Shown: positions 33,440 to 42,449 of the stretch, piece after piece
Layout: every line of letters begins with the position of its first letter
Position numbering within the stretch: position 1 is the first letter of the stretch
Assembly (NCBI GenBank): GCA_964459445.1
Contig: CAYWMP010000014.1
Location: 1 to 54,010, forward strand
Length of the DNA stretch: 54,010 nucleotides
Direction of reading: 5' to 3'
Source of the DNA: CAYWMP01 sp964459445
GTDB lineage: Bacteria > Desulfobacterota > DSM-4660 > Desulfatiglandales > HGW-15
Notes under the pieces: model-generated
Told to the model about the DNA's origin: nothing
Databases searched by the model: none
What the model saw: only the letters and a program-made list of their open reading frames with translations
Translations under genes and position numbers: made by a program

Positions 33440-34297
33440 ATGTTACAGGGCGAAAAAATAACCATACAAAGCCGTGATGGCGTTTCTTCAAGGATCACTA
33501 TTTTTCGAAACAGGGATACTCAGAGTGCCGTCGCTGTCCTCATGCCGGCCATGGGGGTGAATGCGAGCTTTTACGCGCCTTTGACTGACGCTTTGGTCGG
33601 TGAAGGTTTGAACGTTGTGACGGCCGATTTGCGTGGCCATGGCGAAAGCAGCGTCCGGCCGGACCGGCATACTGATTTCGGATATCGTGAAATGGTGAAG
33701 TATGATTGGCCCAGCATTGTTGGCCGGACAAAAACCCTTTTCCCCCATTCCCCGATGGTTCTTTTGGGGCATAGTCTGGGCGGTCAACTCAGCACCCTTT
33801 ATATGGCTGAACACCCCGGGGATATTGACGCGCTTATTTTGGTGGGAAGCCCTTCGCTCTATTACCGCCACTGGCCCTTTCCCGGATCTTTGGGCCTCCT
33901 GTTCACCATTCATTTTTTCAGCCTTGTTGCGTATGTATTGGGCTATTTTCCGGGCAGAAGGATGGCTGTCGGAGGAACCGAAGCCAAGACCCTCGTGAGG
34001 GATTGGGCGCGTGTCGTTCGCAAGGGGCGTTACGATATGATCGATCCATTCGTTGACTATGAATCGCATCTGCGAAATCTGCGAGTATCGACACTTGCCA
34101 TATCCTTCACGGAGGATGGCTTCGCGCCAAAGCGTGCAGTGGATCGCCTCTGCTCAAAAATGCCCCATGTCGACCTCACACGAAAGCACATCGCCCCCCG
34201 TGAATTGGGATGCGACGAACTGGGTCACTTCAGGTGGGTGTATCAGAGTGAACGGATAGCCAGAATGATATTGAGCTGGTTGGATCATGTGATTTGA
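33440..34297 (+). CDS. Alpha/beta-fold hydrolase
   Basis: 285 residues from ATG 33440; GTG 33434 is possible. The nucleophile elbow is GHSLGGQLST (Ser about 110), preceded by the oxyanion-side VVTADLRGHGESS and followed by a lid region with a hydrophobic stretch FTIHFFSLVAYVLGYFPGRR. The catalytic acid is probably in AISFTEDGFAPK and the His in DELGHFRWVY near the C-terminus. This resembles serine-aminopeptidase/lysophospholipase-like hydrolases. It has no signal peptide. Substrate unknown. It is divergent from the D-threonine-aldolase-type gene. Confidence 0.85.
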   Translation: MLQGEKITIQSRDGVSSRITIFRNRDTQSAVAVLMPAMGVNASFYAPLTDALVGEGLNVVTADLRGHGESSVRPDRHTDFGYREMVKYDWPSIVGRTKTLFPHSPMVLLGHSLGGQLSTLYMAEHPGDIDALILVGSPSLYYRHWPFPGSLGLLFTIHFFSLVAYVLGYFPGRRMAVGGTEAKTLVRDWARVVRKGRYDMIDPFVDYESHLRNLRVSTLAISFTEDGFAPKRAVDRLCSKMPHVDLTRKHIAPRELGCDELGHFRWVYQSERIARMILSWLDHVI

Positions 34298-34355
34298 AAA
34301 AAGCCTCTATATAAGCCCACCGGCATTCCTACCCACAATCATTCTCAATACTGAT

Positions 34356-34415
34356 TGGATACTTTTCATCCACTTGGATACCTTTCAAAGGGGATGTTTG
34401 GATACTTATTATCCA
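34356..34415 (+). promoter_or_regulatory. Upstream palindromes for an enhancer-binding protein
   Basis: TGGATACTTTTCATCCA (34356-34372) and TGGATACTTATTATCCA (34399-34415) are 17-bp inverted repeats sharing TGGATACTT-N-T-N-ATCCA, 43 bp apart centre to centre (four helical turns). A half site TGGATACC lies between them at 34375. They are 99-158 bp upstream of a sigma-54-type promoter, the usual distance for activator sites. Confidence 0.6.
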
Positions 34416-34513
34416 GATATCACGACATCCCTCAGTGAAATCCACCATACTCAAAGAAAAAATACATAGATAGATGCCTGATATTAATTAGTTAGGACTT
34501 ATTTGCCACTTTG

Positions 34514-34529
34514 TGGCATGCCCCTTGCT
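34514..34529 (+). promoter_or_regulatory. Sigma-54 (-24/-12) promoter
   Basis: TGGCATGCCCCTTGCT matches the consensus TGGCAYG-N4-TTGCW at every defined position, with GG and GC separated by ten bases. It lies about 118 bases before the TVP38-like gene. Two phased palindromes upstream (34356-34415) are probable enhancer sites. The activator itself is not in the window. Confidence 0.7.
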
Positions 34530-34647
34530 CTGTTGAGGGCCACGTTCCCTTTTTTTTCTTTTAAAGAGTTCGGGATGCGGTGCCCGAAAGCACCTAAGAT
34601 TCCCTCAACAATGAGCGCTTCGCAAGAAAGGCCTTTCAAGATCGATC

Positions 34648-35307
34648 ATGAAGATTTCCATCAAAACTGTACTCTTCTCAATATGGCTGGCGTTTATTCT
34701 TTTTGCTTTCAAAACTTACCTGAATTTGGGAATTTCAATAAGTGAAATCCCAGGGATTCTGAAGGAATTCATAAGTGGGCAAGGTCCATGGGGACCAATC
34801 CTCTATATCCTTGTGTACGCCTTTCACTCCCTCATATTCTTTCCAGCCTCCCTCCTGGCCGTAATATCAGGTCTCTTGTTCGGGCCTGTATATGGCATCT
34901 TATTTACTCTGATCGGCGAAAATATCAGTGGAAATATCTCATTTGTCATTGGTCGATATTTCGGGTCGAGCCTCTTGAAACATCTTGGCTCAAATGGCAG
35001 GCTTATTCCTTTAATTGAGGGCAGGTTTCGTGAAAATGGTTTTTTGGCGGTTCTTACTATGCGTCTATCCTATTTCCCCTTTGACTTGGTGGGATACATG
35101 TCCGGTGTGTGCGATATTCGTCAGAGGGATTTTGCTCTTGCCACATGCATAGGTACAATCCCCGGGCTGACGACTTTCGTTTTGATGGGAAGCGGGTTTG
35201 TTGACATCAAAAACTTTGCTATTGCATTCGTTTTTCTCGCCTTCGGTTGGATCCTATCAAGGCGAATCAAAGAATGGGAAAAGTTCAGAGGTATTGTTCC
35301 CGCTTAG
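34648..35307 (+). CDS. TVP38/TMEM64 (DedA-like, SNARE-associated) membrane protein
   Basis: 219 residues with about five membrane segments. The family core is visible: QGPWGPILYILVYAFHSLIF, then FPASLLAVISGLLFGPVYGI, then IGENISGNISFVIGRYFG, then the re-entrant RLSYFPFDLVGYMSGVCDI and GTIPGLTTFVLMGSGF. Related proteins are proton-driven transporters or lipid scramblase-like proteins of the inner membrane. The start is ATG 34648 with only a weak ribosome binding site. Expression is predicted to need sigma-54 because of the promoter at 34514. It stands alone. Confidence 0.88.
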   Translation: MKISIKTVLFSIWLAFILFAFKTYLNLGISISEIPGILKEFISGQGPWGPILYILVYAFHSLIFFPASLLAVISGLLFGPVYGILFTLIGENISGNISFVIGRYFGSSLLKHLGSNGRLIPLIEGRFRENGFLAVLTMRLSYFPFDLVGYMSGVCDIRQRDFALATCIGTIPGLTTFVLMGSGFVDIKNFAIAFVFLAFGWILSRRIKEWEKFRGIVPA

Positions 35308-35327
35308 ATTCCTGTCCCTAGTTCCCT

Positions 35328-36506
35328 TTAGTCTCTACCCTTATCAACTCCTCTCCACCATGGATCGACCTTTTGTGGATTAGAAGGCGTTATCATCTCA
35401 CCCGGGCGAGGCATGGCGATTGTGACATCGTTTTCCGACGCCGCCTTGAGCAATCGCTCTGCCGGCTCCGTCCACGCGTGATAGGCTAAATTGAATGTTC
35501 CCCAGTGAGTGGGAAGCAACAGGCGGCCCTTAAGTGCTTTATGACCTTTTGTCGCTTGCTCCGGATTGATATGTATATCCGGCCAATCTTCACCATAGGC
35601 GCCGATTTTAATGAGCGTGGCGTCAAAGGGTCCCAGTTTCTCACCGATTTCAGTAAATCCTGGGAAAGGTCCGGTGTCTCCGCTGAAGTAGACACGATAT
35701 TTTGGGCTGACAAAAACCCAGGATGACCAGAAGGTGACATTCGACCCTACCCTTATCCCACGCCCGGAGAAATGCCGCGCAGGCGTGGCTATCAGTTCGA
35801 TGTCGCTCCCGGCAATTATCTTTCGATCCCACCAATCGAGTTCGATGATCTGTGTTGCGCCTATTCCCCATTTCTCGAAGTGCGATCCAACGCCAAGGGG
35901 CATGAAAAAGGGCGCCCCGCTCTGGGCCAATGTCCTCACTGCGTTTTTATCGAGATGATCATAGTGATCATGGGATATCACGACGGCATCGACCTTCGGC
36001 AATTCGTCCAATGATATGGGAGGCGGATGAAAACGAGCTGGCCCTGTCAGGGTAGAAGGGGAACAGCGTTCACTCCAAACCGGATCTGTGAGGATGCGTT
36101 TCCCTTCGATCTCCACAAGCAAGGTGGAATGCCCCATCCAGGTAATGCGCAAACCACCGGGCGGTTTCACGCTGAAGGATGCCGGATCTACTTTAACCAC
36201 CGGAATCTCACCCTTAGGCACCCGGATCTCTTTTCCGAAAAACCACCGACGGAGACTTCGGAGCATACTGCCCTTCTCCATCCCCATGGACGTTTCTACA
36301 GGATTCATGAAGCGATCGCCTGCCCAGTTAGGGGATTGTTTGATGCGCTCGAGCCTGGCCCCGGAAGGAGTAGCGCCGAACTGACTGAGAAAATCGGTGG
36401 ATAGCACGGCGGCAGCGATTAGGACAACAAGAATGATTCCCACAATGATGAATAGCATGCGAACTCGCCTGTGTCTGCTTAAGAACTTCCTAAAAACATT
36501 TGGCAT
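35328..36506 (-). CDS. Membrane-anchored metallo-hydrolase (NAPE-PLD/UlaG-like MBL fold)
   Basis: 392 residues from ATG 36506. A single hydrophobic segment (about 17-37, VRMLFIIVGIILVVLIAAAV) anchors it, with the enzyme domain outside. The metal motif is VVISHDHYDHLDKNA, preceded by ITWMGHSTLLVEIEGKRILT, DP and followed by ATPARHFSGRG, VYFSGDTGPFPGF and LLLPTHWGTFNLAYHAW. This set is diagnostic of the group that includes N-acyl-phosphatidylethanolamine phospholipase D and bacterial UlaG-like hydrolases. It probably acts on lipids at the cell envelope. A longer frame to 36701 exists but its extra residues are unlike the family. Confidence 0.9.
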   Translation of the reverse strand: MPNVFRKFLSRHRRVRMLFIIVGIILVVLIAAAVLSTDFLSQFGATPSGARLERIKQSPNWAGDRFMNPVETSMGMEKGSMLRSLRRWFFGKEIRVPKGEIPVVKVDPASFSVKPPGGLRITWMGHSTLLVEIEGKRILTDPVWSERCSPSTLTGPARFHPPPISLDELPKVDAVVISHDHYDHLDKNAVRTLAQSGAPFFMPLGVGSHFEKWGIGATQIIELDWWDRKIIAGSDIELIATPARHFSGRGIRVGSNVTFWSSWVFVSPKYRVYFSGDTGPFPGFTEIGEKLGPFDATLIKIGAYGEDWPDIHINPEQATKGHKALKGRLLLPTHWGTFNLAYHAWTEPAERLLKAASENDVTIAMPRPGEMITPSNPQKVDPWWRGVDKGRD

Positions 36507-36683
36507 TGAAATTCCCGCTTTCCCTATCAGCCGTAATTCAAGGCTAACGAACCGAACGTTAAAGCTCAAGCCGGGAACTATTCCATCAATATTACATGAA
36601 ATGTGAAATGACTTGGACCTTCCGCATTTCATGATATACTCTAACCTAACACATATGACCAGTATATGAATGAGGAGGCGAAT

Positions 36684-37061
36684 ATGAAAATATATGACCA
36701 CAGATTTATGGCGTTCATCTTAAAGGATGATAGATTGGATTTTATCTGGAAGGCAGAGACGAGTGCTATGGATGATTATGATTTCCAATATTCCATATTA
36801 AGGTACGCTTCCTATATTATGGAACACCGGATCACGAAAGTCCTGATTGACCTGACGGACCTCAGGTTCAAGCCAAGCGAGGAATCCGGCCAATTCCATT
36901 CCGATTATGTGACCAAAATCTACAATATGGTCGGCGTCACAAAAAAGGTCTTCCTTGCCCCTTCCATGGAGAACCAGATTATAGGCAAAGAGCCTGGAAC
37001 AGACTATGAGAACGCCTTCATGAAATCCTATGATGAAGCGGTTGAATGGCTCAATAGGTGA
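36684..37061 (+). CDS. Small soluble protein, STAS/SpoIIAA-like, unknown function
   Basis: 125 residues from ATG 36684 behind GAGGAGGCGAAT. The pattern of alternating strands and helices (MAFILKDDRLDFIWKAETSA, then ITKVLIDLTDLRFKPSEESG, then TKKVFLAPSMENQIIG) suggests a STAS-like fold of the type in small SpoIIAA-like proteins of anaerobes, but I see no phospho-acceptor serine motif and would not assign a function. The next gene (37111) may be co-transcribed. It lies divergent from the NAPE-PLD-like gene. Confidence 0.6.
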   Translation: MKIYDHRFMAFILKDDRLDFIWKAETSAMDDYDFQYSILRYASYIMEHRITKVLIDLTDLRFKPSEESGQFHSDYVTKIYNMVGVTKKVFLAPSMENQIIGKEPGTDYENAFMKSYDEAVEWLNR

Positions 37062-37110
37062 TTAAGCTAGTCTCCTGATATTTGATTTCAATGTTTTGAG
37101 AAATAAGGAG

Positions 37111-37452
37111 ATGCAAATTAGTGTAACCGCTGTCAACGAATGGTGTTTCAGGCCGGACGGGGACATAGAAGTGGGGATGCGTGCGGCCAATGAATATGTG
37201 GGCGCCCTCAAGAAAAAGGAGTCTGGAATCCTCTTTTCCTTGTGGATGCAAGACAGAAATGATCCATTCCACTTCTTTCGTATCATCGGATTTAGTACCC
37301 CGGAGCAGGAGCAGGCTGTTCGAAAAAAAGAAGAAACGGACCAGCTCGTTGAAAGGCTTTTTCCTGAGATTGATGGGGGTAGCCTAAAACAGTCAGTTGA
37401 TGATTTGAAAATATGTAGCGGCGGGATGTTGGAACCTTTTGCCTATCATTGA
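37111..37452 (+). CDS. Small protein, possibly dimeric alpha/beta-barrel (ABM-like)
   Basis: 113 residues. AAGGAG lies right before ATG 37111; TTG 37096 or GTG 37120 could be the true start, the last having the best spacing. Sequence blocks such as ITAVNEWCF-like starts, MRAANEYVGALKKKESGILF, then SLWMQDRNDPFHFFRIIGFS, then a Glu-Lys helix (EQEQAVRKKEETDQLVERLF) fit a ferredoxin-like antibiotic-biosynthesis-monooxygenase fold, which is only a fold-level guess. It follows the STAS-like gene by 49 bases and is convergent with the ABC transporter ATPase gene. Confidence 0.5.
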   Translation: MQISVTAVNEWCFRPDGDIEVGMRAANEYVGALKKKESGILFSLWMQDRNDPFHFFRIIGFSTPEQEQAVRKKEETDQLVERLFPEIDGGSLKQSVDDLKICSGGMLEPFAYH

Positions 37453-37498
37453 AAATACCTTCAATGAATGGAGTCCCGCGTTTTCCCGGTTTCTGTTG

Positions 37499-38680
37499 TC
37501 AGCTACCATCAAGATAAGCGGGGGTGGAGCTGAAATCCTCACCATACAAGCGGCTTATGTCGTCATCAGCGCCAGTGTGGGCCAAAGGATGTGCGGCCTC
37601 AATCTTCCAACGCGCGATGATCCGGTCGCCATCGACTAAAGGGTTGGCGAAATAGATTTCATCGGGGATGTTGGCGATAAAGTTTTCGGCTCCCTCTCGC
37701 TGGACGGTCACCTTGACCCAGGTCCCCTGATACTCAGTCATGATGACCGTTCCCTGGATTGCATTGATTTCTGTGGGGGGTGCGGCGGAGCCCTTCGCCA
37801 CCTTTTCCATCTCCACGTGATCCCTTCGAACGGCGAAAAAATAGGGTTGGCCCTCGGTCAAATTTTGCTCTCCAAGCGGGACTTCGAAGCGTCCGCCGCC
37901 GTTTTCTTGAAGCGTCGCTACCTCGCCACCCAGCGACACAACCTTTCCTGAAAGGACGTTTTGACCACCCATGAAGCGGGCCACATAGGTACTGCGCGGC
38001 AGGCTATAGACATCCCGTGCGGGCGCGGCCTGGTCGATGTGGCCGTGATCCATGACCACTACCACGTCAGCCACAGCGATCGCCTCCATCTGGGTGTGGG
38101 TTACGTGGATGAACGTGATACCCAACTCCTTCTGCATTTGTCTGAGGTTGCCGCGCATCTGCATCCGGAGGAATTCATCGAGTGCCGAAAGGGGTTCATC
38201 CAGAAGCAGGACGCGAGGATTGGTGATCAGGGATCGGGCAAGGGCGATGCGCTGTTGCTGCCCGCCCGAAAGCTCAGCCGGCACGCGGTGAGCGAACGGA
38301 TCCATGTGGACGCGCGCCAGCATCTCCTGGGCCTTTTGGCGCCGCTCGGTTTTGGGGATGCCGCGCATTTTGAGATTGAAGGCGACATTGTCGAGACAGG
38401 TCAGGTGAGGGAACAGGGCGTAACTCTGGAACATCATGGCGGTGCTGCGTTTAACGGGTTGAAGATTCACAACGGATTCGCCGTCTATCCGGACATCGCC
38501 CGCGGTCGGAGTTTCGTGACCGGCGATCATGCGCAGAATGGTCGTCTTGCCGCACCCGCTGGGTCCGAGCAGACAACAATAGGTCCCTGCGGGAATCTTC
38601 AAAGTTATGTCATCAATCGCCACAACTTCGTCAAATCGTTTGGTTACTTTGAGTAGTTCGACTTCTCCTCTGGCTTCCAT
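37499..38680 (-). CDS. ABC transporter ATPase, spermidine/putrescine type (PotA-like)
   Basis: 393 residues. Walker A GPSGCGKTT (39-47), Q-loop Gln85, signature LSGGQQQRIALAR (137-149), Walker B VLLLDEPLSALD (158-169) and the switch His in ITFIHVTHTQMEAIAVADVV are all intact. The C-terminal 130 residues form a TOBE-type regulatory domain, as in PotA. It is the last gene of a minus-strand set (binding protein, two permeases, ATPase), 92 bases after the second permease. The region 37.5-42 kb looks richer in G+C than its surroundings, which may point to separate acquisition. Confidence 0.95.
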   Translation of the reverse strand: MEARGEVELLKVTKRFDEVVAIDDITLKIPAGTYCCLLGPSGCGKTTILRMIAGHETPTAGDVRIDGESVVNLQPVKRSTAMMFQSYALFPHLTCLDNVAFNLKMRGIPKTERRQKAQEMLARVHMDPFAHRVPAELSGGQQQRIALARSLITNPRVLLLDEPLSALDEFLRMQMRGNLRQMQKELGITFIHVTHTQMEAIAVADVVVVMDHGHIDQAAPARDVYSLPRSTYVARFMGGQNVLSGKVVSLGGEVATLQENGGGRFEVPLGEQNLTEGQPYFFAVRRDHVEMEKVAKGSAAPPTEINAIQGTVIMTEYQGTWVKVTVQREGAENFIANIPDEIYFANPLVDGDRIIARWKIEAAHPLAHTGADDDISRLYGEDFSSTPAYLDGS

Positions 38681-38772
38681 TGGCCTTTTATCTCCTCAAC
38701 TATTATATAGAGCTTTTTCAGTTCGGTACCATACCGGTAAGAACGCCAAAAGCGATCCTCTCCAACAGTCCA

Positions 38773-39630
38773 TCACTGTTTCAGGGTTTTCGCCGCCTTG
38801 CGCCCCTTTCCCGTGCGCCGGCGTTGGATGAGGGCGATCGAGCCCAGTGAAATAGTAATTGCAACGAATGAGATCACGGTCGTTACTGTGCCCAGGGCAT
38901 AGAGCGCGGGCGAAGTGACATTGGTGGTCATGGCCCAGATTTCCAGCGGTAGCGTGTTGGCCGGCCCGACCGTGATCATGGTGCGTGGGAACTCATCATA
39001 GGACAGGGTGAACCCGAACAACGCTACGGCGATGAGGCCGGGCAAAAGAATCGGCAGCAGGATGTTCCAAAGAATCATCTGGTTGCTGGCTCCTAGGTCG
39101 CGTCCCGCCTCCTCGTACTCCTTGTTAAAACGGCTCAGGACCGCAAACATGATAAGCAGCCCGAAGGGCAGGGTCCAGGTAAGATGGGCGCCGAGGGCCG
39201 AGCTGTACCATCCGGTCGGAATGTCGAAAAACTGGAACATAAGGCCGATGCCCAGTCCAATCAGTAATCCCGGCATGATCAGGCTGGCGATGGCCATGTA
39301 GAAGACGAACGTCGAGCCGAAAAACCGCCGGCGGAAGGCCAGTCCCGCCATCACCGAGAGGGTCACTGTCAGGCCGAGAACGATCACCGCCAACCCCATC
39401 GAACGTAAGAATGAGCCGGCGAAATCACCTGTCCGCTGTTGCTCGAACAGGGCAAAGAACCATTTCAACGAGACCCCGTTCATGGGAAATGTGAGGCCGC
39501 CGGTCGGTCCCTGGAAAGAAAGGATGTAGATGGCGGACATGGGGCCATAGAGAAACATCACGAAGAGTATGAAAAACGCCGCCAGGGCATAAAAGGTCCA
39601 GGGACGCTTTCCGTAGCTTTTCTTTGCCAT
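38773..39630 (-). CDS. ABC transporter permease, PotC-like
   Basis: 285 residues with six membrane segments. The EAA loop that contacts the ATPase reads EEAGRDLGASNQMILWNILL, PIL. The opening FYALAAFFILFVMFLYGPMS, AIYILSFQ is typical of PotC. It pairs with the PotB-like permease encoded 18 bases upstream. The basic tail (IQRRRTGKGRKAAKTLKQ) is cytoplasmic. Confidence 0.93.
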   Translation of the reverse strand: MAKKSYGKRPWTFYALAAFFILFVMFLYGPMSAIYILSFQGPTGGLTFPMNGVSLKWFFALFEQQRTGDFAGSFLRSMGLAVIVLGLTVTLSVMAGLAFRRRFFGSTFVFYMAIASLIMPGLLIGLGIGLMFQFFDIPTGWYSSALGAHLTWTLPFGLLIMFAVLSRFNKEYEEAGRDLGASNQMILWNILLPILLPGLIAVALFGFTLSYDEFPRTMITVGPANTLPLEIWAMTTNVTSPALYALGTVTTVISFVAITISLGSIALIQRRRTGKGRKAAKTLKQ

Positions 39631-39648
39631 AATTACCGATCTCCCCCC

Positions 39649-40509
39649 TTATCCTGAAAGCTCTTTTCGCACGTCGACGATGCGAAGGATCCCCGACACC
39701 ATCAACGAAACGACGATGACCAACACGACCGCGCTGGCAGCCGCCGGCGGATACTGCAGCAATGCAATCTCGTTATACATCGCTAAAACCACCGAGGCGC
39801 TCTGCCCGCCGCTCATGATCTTGACCACGAAAAAGTCGCCCATGACGAGGGCTATGACGAAGATTGAGCCGAGCGCAATCCCAGTCTTGGAGAGGGGAAT
39901 GACTATTTGAGTGATCACCTGCCAGCGGCTGGCGCCGCCGTCCACGGCAGCTTCGATCACAGCCGGGTCGATGCGCGCCATGGAGTTGAACAGCGTCACC
40001 ACCATAAATAGGGTGAATAGGTGGATATAGGCGAGCACCACCGCGAAATCGGAAAACAACAGGAATTCCAAGGGTTGATCGGTGATGCCGAGCGCTATTA
40101 ACGACTGATTGAAAAGACCGTTGCGCCCGAGAAATGGGATCCACGAAATCATGCGGATGACGTTGGATGTCCAGAAAGGAACGGTGCACACCAGGAACAG
40201 CGCGATCTTCCAAAACAACGATCGCACATGGAACACCAGGAAATAGGAGACCATGAATCCTATCACCAGTGTCAGTGCCCAGACCATAGCGGCCATTTTG
40301 ATGGTGTTCCAATAGAGCGTGTACGTTAGCCCCGATTTGACTAACTCAATATAATTGCCGAGGATGAACGCGGGGATGAGGTCGAACTCGTCGTAGTCGA
40401 AGAAGCTGACGGTCAATATCATCACCAGCGGTACCCCCAGAAACACCAGGAGCACGAGCGCCAACGGCGCCACTTGAAGATAAGAGACAATCCTCTGAGA
40501 CAGTTTCAT
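39649..40509 (-). CDS. ABC transporter permease, PotB-like
   Basis: 286 residues with six membrane segments. The EAA loop is IEAAVDGGASRWQVITQIVI, PLSKTG. A long first periplasmic loop (SFFDYDEFDLIPAFILGNYI) is usual for PotB/PotH. It lies 81 bases after the binding-protein gene and 18 before the PotC-like gene, in the same operon. Confidence 0.93.
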   Translation of the reverse strand: MKLSQRIVSYLQVAPLALVLLVFLGVPLVMILTVSFFDYDEFDLIPAFILGNYIELVKSGLTYTLYWNTIKMAAMVWALTLVIGFMVSYFLVFHVRSLFWKIALFLVCTVPFWTSNVIRMISWIPFLGRNGLFNQSLIALGITDQPLEFLLFSDFAVVLAYIHLFTLFMVVTLFNSMARIDPAVIEAAVDGGASRWQVITQIVIPLSKTGIALGSIFVIALVMGDFFVVKIMSGGQSASVVLAMYNEIALLQYPPAAASAVVLVIVVSLMVSGILRIVDVRKELSG

Positions 40510-40590
40510 CTCGGATTCCTGTACGGGTAGGGAGAGAATAGAACAGCGGGACTGCCCGAAACAGTCCCGCCGATATATAAAATCTTCAAT

Positions 40591-41949
40591 TTAGGCTGCG
40601 ATGAACTCGTTCCACTTGCGGATCATATAGCGGTTTTCGTCCATCACCGTGTTCCAACAAGCGACGTTGCCCATGCGCTCCCAGAAGGAACCGCCGTCAC
40701 GCACGTGTCCTGCCTTCTCCATGGGATTGCCATAGGGATCCTTGATTTCGCCTTTGGCCGCCTTGCCATCGTACCAATATCCCCACTCGTCCTCGGTCAT
40801 GAATTTCCTGGCCGTTTCCGGAATGGAGCTGTAGTAGCCTTGCTTGGCGATGAACCCGCCCTGCCAACCGGACTGGTGCCAGTTGATGTACTCGTAGGCT
40901 GCCTCCAGCTCGAGGCCGCTCAGATGTTTCATCGGGCATGAGCCGGAAGCCCAAGCGCGGTAACCTTCCTTCAGCGGTGTGTAGTAGCACGGGATGCCGC
41001 GCGCCCGCACTGCCGTGACCGCCGGCGACCACATGGACTGAATCACCACCTCGCCTGAGGCCATTAGGTTCACAGACTCGTCGAACGTCGTCCAGAAAGC
41101 GCGGAACTGCCCGGATTTCTTGGCATCAATAAGGATTTTGATGGTCTTGTCGATCTCCTCGCGGGTCATGTTGCCCTTGTCGCCGTATTTGATGTCGCCG
41201 CGCGACTCGATGGCCATAGCAGCATCCATAACACCGATGGCCGGAACATCAAGAATGGCCGCCTTGCCTTTAAACTCCGGATTCAACAACTCGTGCCAGT
41301 GCTCGATCGGCCGGTTGATGATATCAGGACGGATGCCCAGGGTGTCGGCGTTGTAGATGGTCGGGACCAGGGTTGCCCACTGGCTCTGACCGTCATGGAA
41401 TTTCTTCGAACCCGGCCCATCAAGGTATTGCACCTCGTATGGCAACATACCCTGGCGCGAGACCTTTCTGCCGTCCGGGTACTCGCCCTTCGTGAAGATG
41501 GGAACGATCTTGTCCCACAGCTTGAAGCGTTTAGTATCGATTCCCCCGAGCACGCCGCGCGGAACCAGCTTCGGCACCATCCAGTATTCGATATCGGCGA
41601 TGTCCAGCGACTTCGGTTGCGTGGCCACGCGGTTGACCAGGGCATCGGACGAAGCATTCTGCATTTCGACCGTAAAGCCGAGTTCTTTCTTCGCCTGTCT
41701 GGCGATGTCGATAATTGAAGAGTAGGAGCCGCCCACTTGAAGAAGCTTGACGTCCTTGATTTTCTGCGCCCAGATTGTCGGGAATCCAGTAATCACGCCA
41801 GAGCCGGCTGCCATTCCAGCCGCCGCGACAGCGCCCTTTAACAGCGTGCGGCGGCTTATCTTACGGTTCGCCCACGTTGTCTCCTTCTTGGCCTTCGTCG
41901 GGTTTTTTGGGTTGCCTTTCTTGCCTCTGTTCCTTCCTTTTTCATTCAT
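40591..41949 (-). CDS. ABC transporter substrate-binding protein with Tat signal (PotD-like)
   Basis: 452 residues from ATG 41949 (AAGGAGGCTACC upstream). The N-terminus is unusually long and basic (MNEKGRNRGKKGNPKNPTKA...) and then carries a twin-arginine signal RKISRRTLLKGAVAAAGMAA with the mature protein starting after FPTIWA. The body is a periplasmic binding fold (VKLLQVGGSYSSIIDIARQA, then VRARGIPCYYTPLKEGYRAW). Extra residues at the C-terminus resemble Tat-exported PotD relatives found with amidohydrolases. The ligand is unknown; amine- or ureide-type compounds are likely from context. It heads the importer operon and is divergent from the deacetylase-like gene. Confidence 0.9.
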   Translation of the reverse strand: MNEKGRNRGKKGNPKNPTKAKKETTWANRKISRRTLLKGAVAAAGMAAGSGVITGFPTIWAQKIKDVKLLQVGGSYSSIIDIARQAKKELGFTVEMQNASSDALVNRVATQPKSLDIADIEYWMVPKLVPRGVLGGIDTKRFKLWDKIVPIFTKGEYPDGRKVSRQGMLPYEVQYLDGPGSKKFHDGQSQWATLVPTIYNADTLGIRPDIINRPIEHWHELLNPEFKGKAAILDVPAIGVMDAAMAIESRGDIKYGDKGNMTREEIDKTIKILIDAKKSGQFRAFWTTFDESVNLMASGEVVIQSMWSPAVTAVRARGIPCYYTPLKEGYRAWASGSCPMKHLSGLELEAAYEYINWHQSGWQGGFIAKQGYYSSIPETARKFMTEDEWGYWYDGKAAKGEIKDPYGNPMEKAGHVRDGGSFWERMGNVACWNTVMDENRYMIRKWNEFIAA

Positions 41950-42449
41950 GGTAGCCTCCTTGTTCAGGTTAACGGGTATCCTCTCATCTCCAAAGATCAC
42001 AAATTGTCTTGATATGGGTTTGTGGTCTGTTAAGTTTTTTGGCTCTGGGTCCCTGCACGATCACAGGGGGAAACTCGTTCCAAAAGGCTTAGCACACCCC
42101 CCTTGCTCCGACAAAAGTCGATTCTAAAATCTTATCCCTCCGCCGGTCGGCTGTCAAGCATCGGTCGTTTTTCCTTATAAAATGAAGTGCTCTCTTGTCA
42201 AGGTGAAAAAGGGCCGTAATGGGCTCCACATGGGCGATCTCATGTTCCCTGTTTACCTACGTATCACGCCAAGGCGCGCTCCTACAAAAATCTTGACATT
42301 CCCTTCATATTCCCTGTAAGAGGGCAGGTATCGTTTCCGGGCACGACCGGGGCGAGCAGTTGTTTTTATAGATATCGTGCGGACCGTTCGCATTGGTGGA
42401 TCAGTGCGATCTCTTGACATAATGCAACTAGAGAAAGGAGGGCTATGAA
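41950..42449. promoter_or_regulatory. Divergent control region between importer and deacetylase-like gene
   Basis: A 500-base gap. On the plus strand TTGACA (42293-42298) with TAAGAG 18 bases later is a weak sigma-70-like promoter; a second TTGACA at about 42415 is too close to the ribosome binding site (AAAGGAGGGCT). The importer ribosome binding site (AAGGAGG on the minus strand) lies at the left edge. I see no clear operator or small gene. Confidence 0.3.

Noticed and set aside
37499..42000. Importer called a true spermidine/putrescine transporter
   Set aside because: Homology is to the Pot family only; the Tat-exported receptor and amidohydrolase context make another ligand more likely, so no pot gene symbols were given.
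42413..42440. Sigma-70 promoter with TTGACA at about 42415
   Set aside because: It lies within about 30 bases of the start codon, leaving no room for a -10 element and ribosome binding site.
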